DNA from: an uncultured Clostridia bacterium | GTDB lineage: Bacteria; Bacillota; Clostridia; Christensenellales; UBA3700 | Length of the DNA: 64,000 bases | Reading direction: 5' to 3' | Assembly (NCBI GenBank): GCA_937880755.1 | Contig: CALGRX010000017.1 | Span: forward strand, 1-64,000 | Shown: positions 17,769-25,828 of the stretch, piece by piece | How the letters are laid out: each line of letters starts with the position of its first letter | How positions within the stretch are numbered: the first letter of the stretch is position 1 | Position numbers and translations under genes: made by a program | Notes under the pieces: model-generated | Database searches by the model: none | Told to the model about the DNA's origin: nothing | What the model saw: only the letters and a program-made list of their open reading frames with translations

Positions 17769-18641
17769 ATGGACAAATTCAAAGGGGTATTCCCTGCGTT
17801 GTTGACGCCGTTTAACAAAGACGGCAAAATCAACGCCGATTCGGTAGCAAAACTTATGGAGCTCAACATTGCCAAGGGTGTCGACGGCTTTTACGTAGCA
17901 GGCTCGACGGGCGAGGGCTTGTTGCTCACTATAGAGGAGCGTAAAGAGCTTTTCAAAATAGTAGCCGACGTCAACAAGGGTAGAGTAACTCTCATTGCAC
18001 ACGTAGGCACGATAGCCACCGACCAAGCGATTGAGATGGCTAAGTATGCCGAGAGCGTAGGCTTCGACGCAATATCGGCTGTTGCGCCATTCTATTACGG
18101 TTTCAGTTATCAAGCAATTAAGGAGCATTACTACGCTATAGCAAACAGCGTAGATATACCTATGATTATGTACAACTTCCCCAACGCCAACGGTTTCAAC
18201 TTTACCAAGGCGCTTGCGGAAGATATGTTTGCCAACCCTAAGTTTATAGCAATCAAGCACACCAATTCCGATCTATATTTGTTGCAACAGTTCAAGACCA
18301 TGGCGTGCAAGCCTATCGTCTACAACGGTTTTGACGAAATGTTCGTAGCAGGCTTGGCTATGGGTGCGGACGGCGGTATCGGTTCTACCTACAACTTTAT
18401 GGCGGAGAAGTTTATCGCAATCTACAACGAGTTTAAGGCAGGCAATATCGCCAAGGCTCAGAGTATTCAAACCGAGGTCAACGAGATTATCGGCTTGCTC
18501 ATCAAATACGGTGTATTTGCAATGGAGAAGGGCGTACTTACCGAGATGGGTATAGATATGGGAGAATGCAGACGTCCTTTCTTGCCACTCGGTGAAGAAG
18601 GAAGAGCCGCTTGTAAGCGTATCGTGGAGATGCTCAAATAA
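17769..18641 (+). CDS. nanA: N-acetylneuraminate lyase
   Basis: 290 aa DHDPS/NAL barrel. GVFPALLTPF near 5, GSTGEGLLLTIEERKEL near 44-60, catalytic Tyr in IMYNFPNANG and the Schiff-base Lys in FIAIKHTNSDLY. It splits Neu5Ac into ManNAc and pyruvate. Shine-Dalgarno AAGGAGAAC sets the start at 17769. It closes the operon; no sialate transporter is encoded in this cluster. Confidence 0.92.
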   Translation: MDKFKGVFPALLTPFNKDGKINADSVAKLMELNIAKGVDGFYVAGSTGEGLLLTIEERKELFKIVADVNKGRVTLIAHVGTIATDQAIEMAKYAESVGFDAISAVAPFYYGFSYQAIKEHYYAIANSVDIPMIMYNFPNANGFNFTKALAEDMFANPKFIAIKHTNSDLYLLQQFKTMACKPIVYNGFDEMFVAGLAMGADGGIGSTYNFMAEKFIAIYNEFKAGNIAKAQSIQTEVNEIIGLLIKYGVFAMEKGVLTEMGIDMGECRRPFLPLGEEGRAACKRIVEMLK

Positions 18642-18686
18642 GACTATTATTTTGTTGCGACAATAAGTAGCAAAATAGAATTTTTG

Positions 18687-18725
18687 GCGACGCAAATTAT
18701 GCCGATTTGCGTCGCTGTTTTATTG
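18687..18725 (+). terminator. nan operon terminator
   Basis: GCGACGCAAA pairs with TTTGCGTCGC around a 9-nt loop, then TGTTTTATT. Confidence 0.82.
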
Positions 18726-18739
18726 TATTCACGGCGCTA

Positions 18740-18769
18740 TTGACAAAATTGATAAATGCGTATTATAAT
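18740..18769 (+). promoter_or_regulatory. nfeD-floA promoter
   Basis: TTGACA (18740-18745), 18-bp spacer, TATAAT (18764-18769). Confidence 0.7.
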
Positions 18770-18816
18770 AGTGTAAAATATAATAATATAAGATAGGACT
18801 TTCAAAGGAGGACAAA

Positions 18817-19386
18817 ATGACTCTTTTAGCGCAAGGTTTGACCTTTTGGCAAGAAGTGGCGTTGGTTTTCACCGAGATAGGGTGGATACCTGCCATTTGC
18901 ATTATTTTGGGTCTGATATTTATCATTATTGAGATATTCCAACCGGGCTTCGGCTTTTTTGGCATTTGCGGCGGAATACTGGTAGCGGTGGGCATCGCCG
19001 TAAGAATGTACTATAGCGGAGCCGGCAATCCTATCATACAGTTGATAGTTATGGTGGGCGTCGTAGCTCTAGTACTACTGATAGCACTGGTGATTATGCT
19101 AATTTCTATCAAGATGGGTTGGTTATCTCGCACGGCTTTTGTCGAAAATAGCACTGCGGTGTCCAAAGATTACAGCAAAGGCACTAGCGATTTTAGCTAT
19201 TTGATAGGACAAAAAGGTAGCACTCTTACCGCCCTTAGACCGAGTGGAACGGTGGAGATAGAAGGCAAAAAGTACGACGTAGTTTCTCAAGCCGACTTTA
19301 TTGACAAAGACCAACTCGTCGAGGTTATCGAGGTTGAGGGCGTGAGAATCGTAGTCAAAGAATACAAAAACAAGGAGAATGAATAA
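18817..19386 (+). CDS. NfeD-like membrane protein
   Basis: 189 aa. Transmembrane segments at about 20-43, 45-65 and 72-98 ([20 protein letters not shown] between the first two is the NfeD signature), then a soluble OB-fold domain ([20 protein letters not shown]). It has no ClpP-like protease domain, so it is the short NfeD type that partners flotillins in membrane organisation. Shine-Dalgarno AAAGGAGGA. Its stop overlaps the floA region by one base. Confidence 0.88.
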   Translation: MTLLAQGLTFWQEVALVFTEIGWIPAICIILGLIFIIIEIFQPGFGFFGICGGILVAVGIAVRMYYSGAGNPIIQLIVMVGVVALVLLIALVIMLISIKMGWLSRTAFVENSTAVSKDYSKGTSDFSYLIGQKGSTLTALRPSGTVEIEGKKYDVVSQADFIDKDQLVEVIEVEGVRIVVKEYKNKENE

Positions 19387-20402
19387 TGGATTTGATAATG
19401 ACACTTTTGTGTGAGCCGCTTGGCGCGGGATCAATCGTCGGCATAGTAATCGCAGTCCTCGTACTGTTGATTCTTATCGCCATAATATTTACGGTATTAC
19501 CTATTCGTATTTGGTTTAGAGCTTTGGTATCGGGTGTCAAAATCTCGATGGCAAGACTTATCGGTATGAAGTGGAGAGGCATCAAAGTCAACCAAGTTGT
19601 GGACGCCTTTATCTCGGCAAAAAAGGCGGGACTTGATTTGTCTATCAACGAATTGGAGAGTCACGTACTCGCCAAGGGTGACGTAACTAAGGTTGTCAAC
19701 GCACTCATCAGCGCGCACAGTGCCAACATAGTACTCGAGCCCGAGACTGCGCGCGCTATAGACCTTGCAGGTCGTGACGTGCTCAATGCGGTCAAGGTGT
19801 CGGTCAACCCTAAGGTTATCGAGACGCCTGCTATCGCGGCAATCGCCAAGGACGGTATCGAGCTTCGAGTCAAGGCAAGAGTTACGGTAAGAGCCAACAT
19901 CACCCGTCTTATCGGTGGTGCGGGCGAAGATACCATTATTGCCCGTATCGGTGAAGGTATCGTTACCACGGTAGGTAGCGCAGGCTCGCACAAAGAAGTG
20001 CTCGAGAACCCCGACCTTATCTCCAAGACGGTGCTTGGCAAAGGACTTGACAGCGGTACGGCTTACGAGATTTTGTCTATCGATATAGCCGACATAGACG
20101 TAGGTAGAAATATCGGCGCTCAGTTGCAGATGGACCAAGCCGAGGCCGACAAGAGAATTGCCGAGGCCAAAGCCGAAGAGCGTAGAGCCATGGCAGTTGC
20201 TTTGGAGCAAGAGATGAGAGCCAAAACTCAAGAGATGAAGGCGTTGGTTATCGAGGCGGAAGCCGAAGTGCCTAAGGCAATGGCAAAGGCGCTCAGCGAG
20301 GGCAAACTGGGAGTAATGGACTACTACAATCTCCAAAACTTGCAATCAGATACCGCAATGCGCAACGCAATTAGCGGCAACGCCGAAGGAGACAAAGAAT
20401 AA
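19386..20402 (+). CDS. floA: Flotillin-like protein FloA
   Basis: 338 aa. One N-terminal membrane hairpin (about 15-38), a basic [10 protein letters not shown] edge, the SPFH-like domain with [19 protein letters not shown], then an Ala/Glu-rich coiled coil ([20 protein letters not shown]) and [13 protein letters not shown]. FloA scaffolds membrane microdomains in Firmicutes. It is coupled to nfeD upstream and to the 168-aa gene downstream (TAATG overlap). Confidence 0.93.
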   Translation: MDLIMTLLCEPLGAGSIVGIVIAVLVLLILIAIIFTVLPIRIWFRALVSGVKISMARLIGMKWRGIKVNQVVDAFISAKKAGLDLSINELESHVLAKGDVTKVVNALISAHSANIVLEPETARAIDLAGRDVLNAVKVSVNPKVIETPAIAAIAKDGIELRVKARVTVRANITRLIGGAGEDTIIARIGEGIVTTVGSAGSHKEVLENPDLISKTVLGKGLDSGTAYEILSIDIADIDVGRNIGAQLQMDQAEADKRIAEAKAEERRAMAVALEQEMRAKTQEMKALVIEAEAEVPKAMAKALSEGKLGVMDYYNLQNLQSDTAMRNAISGNAEGDKE

Positions 20403-20908
20403 TGCCAGGATACGCAATGGCAATGATGATACTTTTGACGGTTTTGTTCGTCGGGGTTAGCATCGTTCAGTCCAAGGTCAAAGCCAAAAAGAAAAACGGC
20501 AGTGAGCCAATGCGACCAAGCGTAGCAAAAGATAGCCAAAACGACGTTTTTGGGCTAGAATATAGCAACGTCACTCCTCGCAAGGTGACTACGACGAGCA
20601 AAACAACTCAAAGCGGAAAGAAGACGACGTCCAAGACCTCTACTGTCAAGTCGGCGTCCAAGGCGTCTACTTCCACAGTTGAACGTCAGTCCAAACTCAC
20701 CGTAATGCAACCCTCCGTCAAGTCCAAGACAAAGGACTACGACAAGGAGATGCAAGAGAGACACGAGCAAGACTGCAACGTCAAGCACAAGAGCATTGCC
20801 GTTGAGATTTTGGGCGAGGATGAGTACAAAAAGCTCGCCAAAAGTATAATTTTGGGTGAGGTTTTAGGACAGCCCGTATGCAAAAAAAACAAAAAAATAA
20901 GAGGATAA
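20402..20908 (+). CDS. FloA-linked single-pass protein, unknown function
   Basis: 168 aa. An N-terminal helix (about 5-22) is followed by a long Ser/Thr/Lys-rich, low-complexity linker (about 30-105) and a short ordered end, IAVEILGEDEYKKLAKSIIL, with GEVLGQPVCKKNKK. The start overlaps the floA stop, so the product is probably delivered to the same membrane sites. No family is recognised. Confidence 0.65.
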   Translation: MPGYAMAMMILLTVLFVGVSIVQSKVKAKKKNGSEPMRPSVAKDSQNDVFGLEYSNVTPRKVTTTSKTTQSGKKTTSKTSTVKSASKASTSTVERQSKLTVMQPSVKSKTKDYDKEMQERHEQDCNVKHKSIAVEILGEDEYKKLAKSIILGEVLGQPVCKKNKKIRG

Positions 20909-20912
20909 ACGC

Positions 20913-20942
20913 AAAAATAAGCGACCACGGTCGCTTATTTTG
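20913..20942 (+). terminator. Terminator of the floA operon
   Basis: AAAATAAGCGACC/GGTCGCTTATTTT, a near-perfect palindrome with a T-rich end. Confidence 0.8.
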
Positions 20943-20952
20943 CAGGTGAGAT

Positions 20953-21819
20953 ATGACGGGATATTTGATAGTCAACAGATATTTTTCCACCCCAAAACTC
21001 TTGGAGCAGTACGATATGCTCGTCAAGGCATTTTCTAAGAGGGGCGTGCAATTGATACTTAGACGTAACGACGAATTTTGCCTTGACGTGACGGGCGAAA
21101 ACTTAGCCGACAAGCCCGATTTTGCCATAATGTGGGACAAGGATATTATGCTTGCCAAGAGCTTGGAGATGCAGGGCGTGCGTTTATTCGACAGTGCTAG
21201 CAGTATCGAGATTTGCGACGACAAAGCGAGTATGCACCTTGCTCTCGCCGCGCGCGGTGTCAAATGTCCCAAGACGATAATCGCGCCTATGACCTATCCC
21301 AATATCGGCTACGATAATATGGATTTCGTTGCCAAAGCGGGCGAAAAGCTCGGCTTTCCTATGGTTATCAAGCTGTCGCGGTCGTCTTACGGAATGGGCG
21401 TATTCCTTGCCAAAGACCTATTTGAAGCGCAGAATATAATGTCTTCCGTGCGCGAAACGGCGATATTGCAACAATATCTCCCAGAGAGCTTCGGCAAGGA
21501 CGTAAGGGTGTTCGTCGTTGGCGGTAAGGCGATTTGCGCCGTGCAGCGTTGCAACGAGCACGACTTCCGTTCCAACGTCGAGCAAGGCGGAAGAATGGAA
21601 TATATCAATCTCACACTAGAGATGGCGACGCTTGCCGAGTCGGCGGCGGTCGCCGTGGAAGCCGACTACGTGGGCGTAGACCTCATATACGGACGAGACG
21701 GATTGGTGGTGTGCGAACTCAATACGTCGGCGCACTTTGGCACGCTATATCGTGTCAGCGCGATAGATATGGCAGAGCATATAGCCGACCACGTGGTGGA
21801 GCAAGTGTATGCGTTGTGA
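20953..21819 (+). CDS. RimK-like ATP-grasp ligase
   Basis: 288 aa. The ATP-grasp core is visible: DKASMHLALAARGVKCPKT (central domain entry), FPMVIKLSRSSYGMGVFL (ATP Lys and glycine loop), ILQQYLPESFGKDVRVFVVG, and VGVDLIYGRDGLVVCELNTS with metal-binding Glu and Asn. Such enzymes make peptide-like bonds using ATP, for example glutamate tailing of RimK or coenzyme F420. Substrate unknown. The 3' end overlaps the radical SAM gene by 11 bases. Confidence 0.8.
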   Translation: MTGYLIVNRYFSTPKLLEQYDMLVKAFSKRGVQLILRRNDEFCLDVTGENLADKPDFAIMWDKDIMLAKSLEMQGVRLFDSASSIEICDDKASMHLALAARGVKCPKTIIAPMTYPNIGYDNMDFVAKAGEKLGFPMVIKLSRSSYGMGVFLAKDLFEAQNIMSSVRETAILQQYLPESFGKDVRVFVVGGKAICAVQRCNEHDFRSNVEQGGRMEYINLTLEMATLAESAAVAVEADYVGVDLIYGRDGLVVCELNTSAHFGTLYRVSAIDMAEHIADHVVEQVYAL

Positions 21820-22675
21820 TATTTGTCCGAGGCGTTGCGGTGTAGACCGTAGCCAAAGGGTCGGATTTTGCGGAATGGGCGAGGACTTGAGAGTCGCCAA
21901 GGTTCAAAAGCACTTTTGGGAAGAGCCTTTCATCAGCGGAAGCCGAGGTAGCGGAACGATCTTTTTTAGCGGTTGCAATCTAAAGTGCGTTTTTTGTCAG
22001 AACTATTCCGTGTCGCGTGGCTATGGTAGGGATATAGACGTCCACCGTTTGGCGGATATTTTCGCCGAATTAGAGGAGAGCGGTGTATATAATATAAATC
22101 TCGTTACGGGTACGCATTATGTTAGACAAATAGTCGACGCGCTCAATATCTACCGTCCCAAGATACCTATCGTGTACAACTGTGGCGGTTACGAGAGTGA
22201 GGAGACGCTGTGTATGCTTGACGGTTTGGTGGATATATACCTACCCGACTTCAAGTATAGCGACAACGCGTTGGCTATCAAATATAGCCAAGCTCCCGAC
22301 TACTTCGAGGTGGCGAGCAAGGCGATAGAGATTATGCAACGGCAGGTGGGCAAGAGTGTAATCGAAGACGGCATAATGCGCAAGGGCACATGCGTTAGAC
22401 ATCTCGTTTTGCCGGGTAGCCTTGACAATACTTACGGCGTGCTCGAGTGGCTTAAGGACAATCTCGACGATAGTCATTACGTATCGCTTATGGGGCAATA
22501 CTATCCTTGCGGAGAGAGCAAAAAGTTTGAGGAATTGAGCCGAAAACTCAAACCTATAGAATATAAACTTGCTATATCCAAAGCCGAAAAACTCGGTCTT
22601 AGCAACGTGTTAATACAAGACCTAAGCAGCGCCGACGCCGAGTACACTCCCGACTTTGACTTGCAAGGAGTCTAA
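21809..22675 (+). CDS. Radical SAM protein, PflX type
   Basis: 288 aa. An N-terminal Cys cluster (CDICPRRCGVDR, FCGMG) is followed by HFWEEPFISGSRGSGTIFFS and the radical SAM CxxxCxxC in SGCNLKCVFCQNY, with the NCGGYESEET barrel strand. This is the PflX-like group related to glycyl-radical-enzyme activases, but no partner glycyl enzyme lies next to it. Translational overlap with the ATP-grasp gene suggests that the pair acts on one substrate or peptide. Confidence 0.82.
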   Translation: MRCDICPRRCGVDRSQRVGFCGMGEDLRVAKVQKHFWEEPFISGSRGSGTIFFSGCNLKCVFCQNYSVSRGYGRDIDVHRLADIFAELEESGVYNINLVTGTHYVRQIVDALNIYRPKIPIVYNCGGYESEETLCMLDGLVDIYLPDFKYSDNALAIKYSQAPDYFEVASKAIEIMQRQVGKSVIEDGIMRKGTCVRHLVLPGSLDNTYGVLEWLKDNLDDSHYVSLMGQYYPCGESKKFEELSRKLKPIEYKLAISKAEKLGLSNVLIQDLSSADAEYTPDFDLQGV

Positions 22676-22699
22676 ATTTAGATTATAAGGAGTCAGAAT

Positions 22700-23083
22700 A
22701 TGGAAAAATATACTCAAAATTTGATAGACAAGGCCAAGGGCGCAATGGACAACGCCTATTGCCCGTATTCTCGCTTTGCCGTAGGTTGCGTGCTAGTAAC
22801 CGAGAGCGGAAGAGAGTACACGGGTTGCAACGTGGAGAACGCAAGTTACGGTGCAACGCTATGTGCAGAGAGGGTAGCACTCGGCAAAGCAGTCAGCGAA
22901 GGGGAGAGAAAGTTTAGTACGATCGTGCTGGTATCCAACGGAGCGAGTATACCCGTACCATGCGGAATATGTAGGCAAGTGCTCAGTGAGTTTTCCGACC
23001 TATATATCGTCGCACTCAACGTCAAGGGCGACAAGATTGAGGGCAAACTCAGCGAACTTTTCCCTCTATCGTTCAACTTATAA
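22700..23083 (+). CDS. cdd: Cytidine deaminase
   Basis: 127 aa, the usual length of the tetrameric enzyme. YSRFAVGCVLVTESG, substrate-binding NVENASYG, the catalytic zinc motif TLCAERVAL (Cys and Glu), and PCGICRQVLSEF (two Cys ligands). It deaminates cytidine and deoxycytidine in pyrimidine salvage. Shine-Dalgarno AAGGAGTCAG. Confidence 0.95.
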   Translation: MEKYTQNLIDKAKGAMDNAYCPYSRFAVGCVLVTESGREYTGCNVENASYGATLCAERVALGKAVSEGERKFSTIVLVSNGASIPVPCGICRQVLSEFSDLYIVALNVKGDKIEGKLSELFPLSFNL

Positions 23084-23112
23084 AGGGTTTGCATAACTAT
23101 TTCAAAACAAAA

Positions 23113-23137
23113 AAGAGAGGAAATCCTCTCTTATTTT
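23113..23137. terminator. Bidirectional terminator
   Basis: AAGAGAGGA-AA-TCCTCTCTT with A and T runs on both sides, between the convergent cdd and zinc-ribbon genes. Confidence 0.82.
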
Positions 23138-23459
23138 ATAACGCAATTATGTTGTTTGTCGTAGCCAACAATTCTCCGTAATCGAGCATTCCCGCGATTA
23201 CGACGAAGTACAAGACGACAAAAATTATTGATAAAATGATTGAAACGACAAATCCTTTTACAGCGCCGTCTTTAGTTTTTCCACCACAAACAAGACCGAT
23301 AATCAAGCCAATAATACCAAAGAAAAAACTAGCTAAAAAGCCCAATGCAAAACTACCTTTAAGGTTTTCTTCTATACTATTTTTGACTCTACAACCACAT
23401 TTCGTGCATATTTCCGCATTATCGTTGAGTGGCGCTCCACAATGTTGACAGTATTTCAT
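23136..23459 (-). CDS. Zinc-ribbon membrane protein
   Basis: 107 aa. N-terminal ribbon YCQHCGAPLNDNAEICTKCG (CxxC...CxxC), then two hydrophobic segments at about 36-59 and 67-92. Many Firmicutes encode such zinc-ribbon DUF4190/DUF4234-like membrane proteins of unknown role. Shine-Dalgarno AAGGAGAAAAG on the minus strand. Confidence 0.75.
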   Translation of the reverse strand: MKYCQHCGAPLNDNAEICTKCGCRVKNSIEENLKGSFALGFLASFFFGIIGLIIGLVCGGKTKDGAVKGFVVSIILSIIFVVLYFVVIAGMLDYGELLATTNNIIAL

Positions 23460-23550
23460 ACTTTTCTCCTTAGTTATTTAATGTCTAAATTATAATTCAT
23501 ATTTTATGAATTATCAATATATTATTTACTAAAATTTATATAATATGAAT

Positions 23551-23757
23551 ATGCAAATATTCGGAGAAAGGGTAAAGCAAACGCTCAAAGATAGAGGAAT
23601 GACGCAAAAACAATTAGCGGCGCAGTTACGAGTACAGACATCTACGCTTTGCGAATGGCTCAACGACCACAATGAACCGCCTATGCAAACGATAGTCGAC
23701 ATAGCGATTGCATTGGACGTTTCGAGCGATTATTTATTGGGACTAAAAGATTATTGA
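23551..23757 (+). CDS. XRE-family HTH regulator, 68 aa
   Basis: Single Cro/C1 domain: FGERVKQTLKDRGMTQKQLA, then LRVQTSTLCEWLNDHNEPPM and a final LDVSSDYLLGL. A TATAAT (23539-23544) ends directly before an in-frame ATG at 23545; transcription would begin near the second in-frame ATG at 23551, which is used here. No Shine-Dalgarno is seen, so the mRNA may be leaderless, although no good -35 box is visible. Confidence 0.75.
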   Translation: MQIFGERVKQTLKDRGMTQKQLAAQLRVQTSTLCEWLNDHNEPPMQTIVDIAIALDVSSDYLLGLKDY

Positions 23758-23783
23758 ATATAGATTTAGACGATTAACAAAAA

Positions 23784-23810
23784 AAGTGGCATATCGCCAC
23801 TTATTTTTTT
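23784..23810 (+). terminator. Terminator after the XRE gene
   Basis: AAGTGGC-ATATC-GCCACTT, followed on the plus strand by ATTTTTTT. The stem overlaps the end of the minus-strand small gene. Confidence 0.75.
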
Positions 23811-23944
23811 GGATGAGTGATGAAGTCCGCAATATCTCTCTCAAATTGATAGATATCGTTGGCTTCGTCTTTTAGGCTCATTGCCATATCGTCAATATCC
23901 TTTTGTCTTGCCCTACGTCTTGCGGGCGTTCCTCTTTTTTTCAT
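23801..23944 (-). CDS. Small basic/acidic protein, 47 aa
   Basis: It starts MKKRGTPARRRARQKDIDDM and ends ITHPKK. A strong Shine-Dalgarno GGAGGAGC lies five bases upstream and the codon pattern fits the host. The basic head and acidic helical tail are seen in many tiny nucleic-acid-associated proteins, but no family is recognised. It is convergent with the XRE gene and they share a terminator stem. Confidence 0.6.
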   Translation of the reverse strand: MKKRGTPARRRARQKDIDDMAMSLKDEANDIYQFERDIADFITHPKK

Positions 23945-23995
23945 AAGCTCCTCCTATTTTATTTTGCGCCTTAGGGTGCAATTTATTCGTTTCTA

Positions 23996-24024
23996 TTGTT
24001 TTTCGTTTTCCAAAATGTTATGAT
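23996..24024 (+). promoter_or_regulatory. rlmD promoter, leaderless arrangement
   Basis: TTGTTT (23996-24001), 17-bp spacer, TATGAT (24019-24024). The rlmD ATG begins seven bases past the -10 box and no Shine-Dalgarno exists. Confidence 0.6.
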
Positions 24025-24030
24025 AGTACT

Positions 24031-25719
24031 ATGAACAAGGGAGATATATTGCAAGTCGAGATAGTCGGCACGGGTATGAACGGCGAGGGCGTCGCCAAGG
24101 TGGACGGCAAGGTTGTCTTCGTGCCTATGACGCTTGAGGGAGAGCGAGTCAAAGTACAAATAACCGAGGACAAAAAGGCATTTGCCACCGCCAAAGTTAT
24201 CAAAATGTTGACGCCGTCACCGCTTAGGGTAGCACCGCTTTGTCCTATCTATTTTGGGTGTGGCGGTTGCGAAATGCAACATATCGACTATTCTCATCAA
24301 CTGGCAATCAAGACCAAGAGAGTAGCCGATTGTATTCGTAAGCAATGCCGTCAAGATATCCCCGTATTGCCGACGATTGCGTCTCCTATCAAGTGGGGCT
24401 ATCGCAACAAAGTCCAACTGCCTATCACTTTAGTGGACGGCAAGATTGTGGTAGGTTATTTTAGGAACGGCACGCACAAGGTCGTACCTCTTGGCAAGGC
24501 GGAGAGCGATATTTTGGGCGATTGTCCGCTCCACGATAGAGCAATGCAAGAGGTAATCGACGTCTTCTTGGATTGGGCTAACCGCAACGACCTCTCGGTC
24601 TATGACGAAACTACTCACTGCGGACTCCTCAGACATTTTTGCGTGAGGAGGGTGGGACAATCCTATGCAATCGTAGTCGTCGTCAACGGCAATAGTCTTC
24701 CTAATTATACTAGACTGATTGACGATTTTGTGGCACACGGTTTGAGTTTTTCGCTATATTTGTCTATCAACACCGAGCGTACCAACGTCATTTACGGCAA
24801 GAGTATCAAGACGCTTTACGGACAAGAAACTTTACCTTGCGAGATTCTCGGAGTCAAAGCAAGCGTATCGCCGTTGTCCTTTATGCAAATCAACGACGGC
24901 GTAAGGGATATGATATATTCTAAGGTCGGCGAGATAATATCTAAGAGCAACCATAGCGTAGTTTTCGACCTATTCAGCGGTGTTGGCATAATGAGTAATA
25001 TCTTTGCCAAGTACGCCGACAAGGTAGTGGGTATAGAGATAGTGCCCGACGCCGTCCGCAACGCCGATACGCTAGCTAAGCTCAACGGCAACCAAGACAA
25101 GATAACCAACATTTGCGGTGACGTCACGGTGGAACTTCCTAAGCAAATCGCCAAATATTCGGGAGAGAAAACGTCAGACAGTATAGTTGTCCTCGATCCT
25201 CCTCGCAAAGGTTGTTCGCCCGAGGTCATAGGGTGTTTACTGCAAGCCAGCCCCAAGCAGATAATATACGTATCTTGCAGTCCCGCCACCCTCGCCCGCG
25301 ATATGGCAGGACTGCTGTCCAAATACACCGTTGACTTTGTTCAACCGTACGATATGTTCCCGATGACGGGGCACGTGGAGACGTTAGTCTGCTTGTCCAA
25401 AAAAACGGAAAAACATATCAACATTGACGTTGAGTTCGGTGAAGGCGAAGGTCAAGTATCGCTCAAAAAACTTCAAGAAGAATTAAACGAGCAAAAACCT
25501 AAAAAGAAAACGACTTATAAAGATATACAGGCGTATATCGAAGAAAAGTACGGATTCAAAGTGCATACGGCTTACATTGCCGAGGTGAAACGAGATTTAG
25601 GATTACCTATGTATGATGCACCGAATGCTGTAGAAGAATTAAAGCGTCCGCGTTCGCATCCAACGGCTGAAATGGTAGAAGCAATTAAAGACGCTCTTAA
25701 ACATTTCGAGATAATTTAA
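24031..25719 (+). CDS. rlmD: 23S rRNA (uracil-C5)-methyltransferase with element-encoded tail
   Basis: 562 aa. Residues 1-455 are a complete RumA-type enzyme: TRAM domain (GDILQVEIVGTGMNGEGVAK), 4Fe-4S cysteines around CPIYFGCGGCEMQH, SAM motif VFDLFSGVGIMSN, the DPPRKGCSPEV loop, and catalytic Cys in IYVSCSPATLARD, ending TGHVETLVCL. It methylates 23S rRNA uracils (RlmD U1939 type; RlmCD dual activity is possible). Residues 456-562 are added by the mobile element: a basic helix-rich tail with TTYKDIQAYIEEKYGFKVHT. The lost native end, TRVNHNI, is found at the other element boundary. The original length would be about 462 aa, normal for the family. The promoter geometry indicates a leaderless mRNA. 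Confidence 0.92.
   Translation: MNKGDILQVEIVGTGMNGEGVAKVDGKVVFVPMTLEGERVKVQITEDKKAFATAKVIKMLTPSPLRVAPLCPIYFGCGGCEMQHIDYSHQLAIKTKRVADCIRKQCRQDIPVLPTIASPIKWGYRNKVQLPITLVDGKIVVGYFRNGTHKVVPLGKAESDILGDCPLHDRAMQEVIDVFLDWANRNDLSVYDETTHCGLLRHFCVRRVGQSYAIVVVVNGNSLPNYTRLIDDFVAHGLSFSLYLSINTERTNVIYGKSIKTLYGQETLPCEILGVKASVSPLSFMQINDGVRDMIYSKVGEIISKSNHSVVFDLFSGVGIMSNIFAKYADKVVGIEIVPDAVRNADTLAKLNGNQDKITNICGDVTVELPKQIAKYSGEKTSDSIVVLDPPRKGCSPEVIGCLLQASPKQIIYVSCSPATLARDMAGLLSKYTVDFVQPYDMFPMTGHVETLVCLSKKTEKHINIDVEFGEGEGQVSLKKLQEELNEQKPKKKTTYKDIQAYIEEKYGFKVHTAYIAEVKRDLGLPMYDAPNAVEELKRPRSHPTAEMVEAIKDALKHFEII
25378..25394 (+). other. attL core within rlmD
   Basis: GAGACGTTAGTCTGCTT, matching attR (46209-46225) at 15 of 17 bases. 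It encodes ETLVCL of RlmD (residues 450-455). The crossover must lie in the shared TTAGTCTG. Confidence 0.85.
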
Positions 25720-25737
25720 TAAGAATTAAGGAACTTG

Positions 25738-25760
25738 GAACTTGTGTCTGAGTTCTTTTT
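25738..25760 (+). terminator. Weak terminator after the rlmD tail
   Basis: GAACT/AGTTC stem with TTTTTCTTT; it separates rlmD transcription from the element's polymerase promoter. Confidence 0.45.
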
Positions 25761-25779
25761 CTTTGCGTATCGGTTTCGA

Positions 25780-25808
25780 TTGAAAAAGTTCGTTAAATGT
25801 TGTATAAT
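25780..25808 (+). promoter_or_regulatory. Element promoter for the polymerase gene
   Basis: TTGAAA (25780-25785), 17-bp spacer, TATAAT (25803-25808), followed by Shine-Dalgarno AAGGAGA and ATG 25829. Confidence 0.75.
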
Positions 25809-25828
25809 ATAGGCAAGGAGAAATTCAA

